DNA of 64,000 bases, from positions 868,001 through 932,000 of the forward strand of contig NZ_CP137920.1 of NCBI RefSeq assembly GCF_033708015.1. Direction: 5' to 3'. This document shows, in pieces, positions 61,762 through 64,000 of this stretch (within the stretch, counting starts at the first letter, position 1; every line of letters starts with the position of its first letter). The translations under genes were made by a program, and so were the position numbers. The notes below the pieces were generated by a model. That model was not told the origin of the DNA and searched no databases. It saw only the letters and a list, made by a program, of their open reading frames with translations. The DNA comes from Proteus vulgaris. GTDB taxonomy: Bacteria; Pseudomonadota; Gammaproteobacteria; Enterobacterales; Enterobacteriaceae.

Positions 61762-62520
61762 ATGATGTTATCAAAGCGCTTATTCATTGTAACAACCACT
61801 TTATTGACTGGAATGGTCTTTACTAGTCAAGCCCTTGCTGCGATTGCTTTAGATAGAACGCGTGTCATTTTTAATGGTGCCGATAAATCTATTAGCTTAA
61901 ATGTCAGTAATCAAAACAAAGAGTTGCCTTACTTGGCTCAAGGTTGGATGGAAAATGAAAATGGAGAACGTATTGACAGCCCATTATTAGTTTTACCGCC
62001 TATTCAGCGTATTGAGCCGGGCGATAAAAGCCAAGTAAAAGTACAGTCACTACCGGATATTGCCAAATTACCACAAGATAGAGAAAGCGTTTTCTATTTT
62101 AACTTGCGTGAAATTCCACCTCGTAGTGATAAACCCAATGTATTGCAAATTGCATTACAGACACGAATTAAGTTGTTTTATCGCCCAGCATCTATTTATG
62201 CCACACAAACGGATCTTACTCATCCTTGGCAGGAAAAAATCACCTTAATAAAGAAAGGTGATCGTTATGAAGTGAATAATCCCACCCCTTATTACGTGAC
62301 ATTAGTGGATGGGCTAACAGGGTTACAAGGAAAAAGCCTTGATGGTTTTGAACCGATCATGATTGCCCCTAAAAGTACAGGAACGATAAATCTGCATACT
62401 TCTGCATTTGGTACATCCCCGGTACTCAGTTACATCAATGATTATGGTGGACGTCCACAGATGAAATTCACCTGTAATGGTAATGAATGCAAAGTTACAG
62501 AAACATCAGCAGGAAACTAA
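61762..62520 (+). CDS. mrpD: MR/P fimbrial periplasmic chaperone MrpD
   Basis: PapD-type chaperone of 252 residues. Signal peptide of about 27 residues ends SQALA; the mature start IALDRTRVIFNGADKSISLN holds the G1-type donor region, and the conserved Arg of the C-terminal subunit-binding site lies in this N-terminal strand. FYFNLREIPP is the signature motif. It caps subunits until they reach the usher. Two ATGs lie in tandem (61762 and 61765). It is placed between the usher and the minor pilins. Confidence 0.94.
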   Translation: MMLSKRLFIVTTTLLTGMVFTSQALAAIALDRTRVIFNGADKSISLNVSNQNKELPYLAQGWMENENGERIDSPLLVLPPIQRIEPGDKSQVKVQSLPDIAKLPQDRESVFYFNLREIPPRSDKPNVLQIALQTRIKLFYRPASIYATQTDLTHPWQEKITLIKKGDRYEVNNPTPYYVTLVDGLTGLQGKSLDGFEPIMIAPKSTGTINLHTSAFGTSPVLSYINDYGGRPQMKFTCNGNECKVTETSAGN

Positions 62521-62533
62521 ATAGGCCTATTTT

Positions 62534-63079
62534 ATGAAAATGGAACAGCGGTTTAGCCCAAGCAAAGCAGTGTTGAGTCTTATTTTGGCAACGTTTACTG
62601 GAGGCCTAAGTTTTACTGCTGTTGCGAATTTACCCGCGAGAGCGGTGAAAGATGTTATTCCGGGAATTGTTTATATCAATATTTCAGGGAATGTCATTGC
62701 GCCACCGCCTTGCTTAATTAATGACGGCAAAATGATCGAAGTTAATTTTGGTGAGGTGATGAGTACACGCATTGATGGTGTTCGTTATAAAGAGCCTATC
62801 CACTACACCGCAACATGCCAAAAAATGCCAACGAATGCCATGAAAGTTTATGTTACGGGCAGTGCAACTATGTTCGATTCAAATGCGCTACAAACAAATA
62901 TTACGGGATTGGGAGTGCGTATTCTGTATCAGGGAAAGCTATTAGATTTAGGAAAGGCGGTAAATTTTACCTATCCCAATTTACCTGAATTAGAAGCGAT
63001 CCCTGTTCGTAATCAGAATGAAGTCTTAGTGGGTGGTGATTTTGTCGCAAGTGGCACACTGCATGTGGATTATCAGTAA
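62534..63079 (+). CDS. mrpE: MR/P fimbrial minor subunit MrpE
   Basis: A 181-residue pilin-like protein with a signal peptide and a first Cys in ISGNVIAPPPCLIND and a second in YTATCQKMP. The ending ASGTLHVDYQ has the penultimate Tyr of a donor strand. It lies 13 bases after mrpD and is similar to mrpF downstream (both have VPPPCxI/APPPC near the start). Role as a minor subunit is known for the operon. Confidence 0.9.
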   Translation: MKMEQRFSPSKAVLSLILATFTGGLSFTAVANLPARAVKDVIPGIVYINISGNVIAPPPCLINDGKMIEVNFGEVMSTRIDGVRYKEPIHYTATCQKMPTNAMKVYVTGSATMFDSNALQTNITGLGVRILYQGKLLDLGKAVNFTYPNLPELEAIPVRNQNEVLVGGDFVASGTLHVDYQ

Positions 63080-63090
63080 GAGGTCAGAAG

Positions 63091-63576
63091 ATGAATAAAT
63101 TAAAGTACCTATGTCTGATTGCATTACTGAATTCTTATTCTGTCATAAGCGCAGACGCACCTAATATGAAATTATTTGGCACCTTATTAGTGCCACCCCC
63201 TTGTGTCATTAGCAATAACGAACTGATTGATGTCTATTTTGGGCACAACGTGGGTATTCATAAAGTAGATGGCATTAACTATACCGAATCGGTGAATTAC
63301 CGACTGGTCTGTGATCCAAATTTAAAAGGTTGGGATTTAGGGCTTTCTGTTATTGGTCCTAAAACACAGTTTGATGAAGCTGCGCTACAAACCAATATTC
63401 CAGATCTAGGTATTCATCTTACGCAAGATGGTAAGCCTTTTAAATTAAACGAACGCATTGCGATATCACCGGATAATCCCCCCGTGATCCAAGCGGTGCC
63501 CGTTAAAAGACCCGGTAGCACTTTACCTGAAGGTGCATTTGAAGTTTCGGCAACACTGCTTGCTGAATACCAATAG
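63091..63576 (+). CDS. mrpF: MR/P fimbrial minor subunit MrpF
   Basis: A 161-residue pilin-like protein with a short signal peptide (to about residue 21, VISA), a first pilin Cys in TLLVPPPCVISNNE, a second in RLVCDPNLK and the ending VSATLLAEYQ. Close in layout to mrpE, so the pair probably arose by duplication. It is 11 bases after mrpE and 10 bases before mrpG. Confidence 0.9.
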   Translation: MNKLKYLCLIALLNSYSVISADAPNMKLFGTLLVPPPCVISNNELIDVYFGHNVGIHKVDGINYTESVNYRLVCDPNLKGWDLGLSVIGPKTQFDEAALQTNIPDLGIHLTQDGKPFKLNERIAISPDNPPVIQAVPVKRPGSTLPEGAFEVSATLLAEYQ

Positions 63577-63586
63577 GAGCGTATTG

Positions 63587-64000
63587 ATGAATATTAAAAG
63601 ATTATCGATCCCGTTCATATTGGGGCTAGCCACATTTACGGGATTAACATCAACCGCTTTCTCAGCACCGGACAATATGCGTTTTCACGGCATATTAGTT
63701 GACGAGCCCTGCACCATAAAGCCCGGTGACGAAACCGTTGAGCTAGATTTTGGCAATATTCCGGACAAGAACCTTTATGCGTATCAAAGAACACCAAGCA
63801 AGTTGTTTCAAATACGCTTGTCTGAATGTGATTTAACGATTGGTAAAAGTGTCAAGATCACCTTTAAAGGGGATGAAAATCAAGCCATGGCAGGACAAGG
63901 TTTTTTAGCGATAAGCCCAAGCAGTCAAGCCGCGGGTATTGCGGTTGGACTGGAATCTGAAAATGGAAATGCGCTACCGGTTAATAAAGAAACGGACAAA
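63587..64000 (+). CDS. mrpG: MR/P fimbrial minor subunit MrpG (partial, 3' end outside window)
   Basis: Open for all 138 codons from ATG at 63587 to the window edge; GGAG is upstream. Signal peptide (MNIKRLSIPFILGLATFTGL) ends near FSAPDN, then FHGILVDEPCTIKPGDETV, the first pilin Cys, and RLSECDLTIG, the second. The remaining C-terminal donor strand is beyond the window, as are mrpH and mrpJ. Confidence 0.9.
   Translation, partial: MNIKRLSIPFILGLATFTGLTSTAFSAPDNMRFHGILVDEPCTIKPGDETVELDFGNIPDKNLYAYQRTPSKLFQIRLSECDLTIGKSVKITFKGDENQAMAGQGFLAISPSSQAAGIAVGLESENGNALPVNKETDK

Overview
The window is chromosomal DNA of a Proteus species, most likely P. mirabilis. It carries a typical enterobacterial core (dksA, mrcB, hemL, relA, pyrG, eno, tktA, pgk, fbaA) with AT-rich codon use, and it ends in an MR/P fimbrial operon (mrpI, invertible switch, mrpA to mrpG). 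Species is inferred from gene content and remembered protein similarity; no search was possible.

Layout. 1-9.5 kb: folK, pcnB, gluQ, dksA and sfsA on the minus strand, then hrpB and mrcB on plus. 9.6-13.4 kb: hemL, erpA, an ERIC-like palindrome, btuF, mtnN. 13.5-25.1 kb: dgt, rlmD, relA, mazG, pyrG, eno and a DASS-family carboxylate transporter. 25.4-29.8 kb: mltD, gloB, yafS, rnhA, dnaQ and tRNA-Asp. 29.9-36.7 kb: an accessory island of 13 tightly packed, very AT-rich plus-strand genes. Three are SMI1/KNR4 (SUKH)-like and one Imm22-like, so it reads as an array of orphan immunity genes with no toxin, integrase or transposase in sight. 37.2-42.9 kb: tktA, epd, pgk, fbaA. 43-51.7 kb: dtpB, divergent hpaC/hpaR without the rest of the hpa pathway, a betT-type transporter, a coiled lipoprotein with repeats, a DUF421 membrane protein and RNase Z/BN (rbn). 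51.7-56.2 kb: an RNA-repair locus made of rtcR, a sigma-54 promoter with an upstream palindrome, two apparent structured RNAs (one tRNA-like), a slipin and rtcB, with no rtcA and no rsr. 56.6-64 kb: the MR/P locus, cut off inside mrpG by the window edge.

How it fits together. rtcR and rbn form a short minus-strand operon. RtcR should activate the divergent sigma-54 promoter, producing the tRNA-like leader RNAs, the slipin and the RtcB ligase. The MR/P switch is readable at base level: inverted repeats with a 22/23 match flank exactly 252 bp, and the one good sigma-70 promoter inside points toward mrpI, so this copy is in the OFF orientation. Points most worth a second look are the tRNA-like/Y-RNA-like leader of slipin-rtcB, the orphan immunity array beside tRNA-Asp, the AUU start of pcnB, and the orphan hpaC/hpaR pair with its palindromes.
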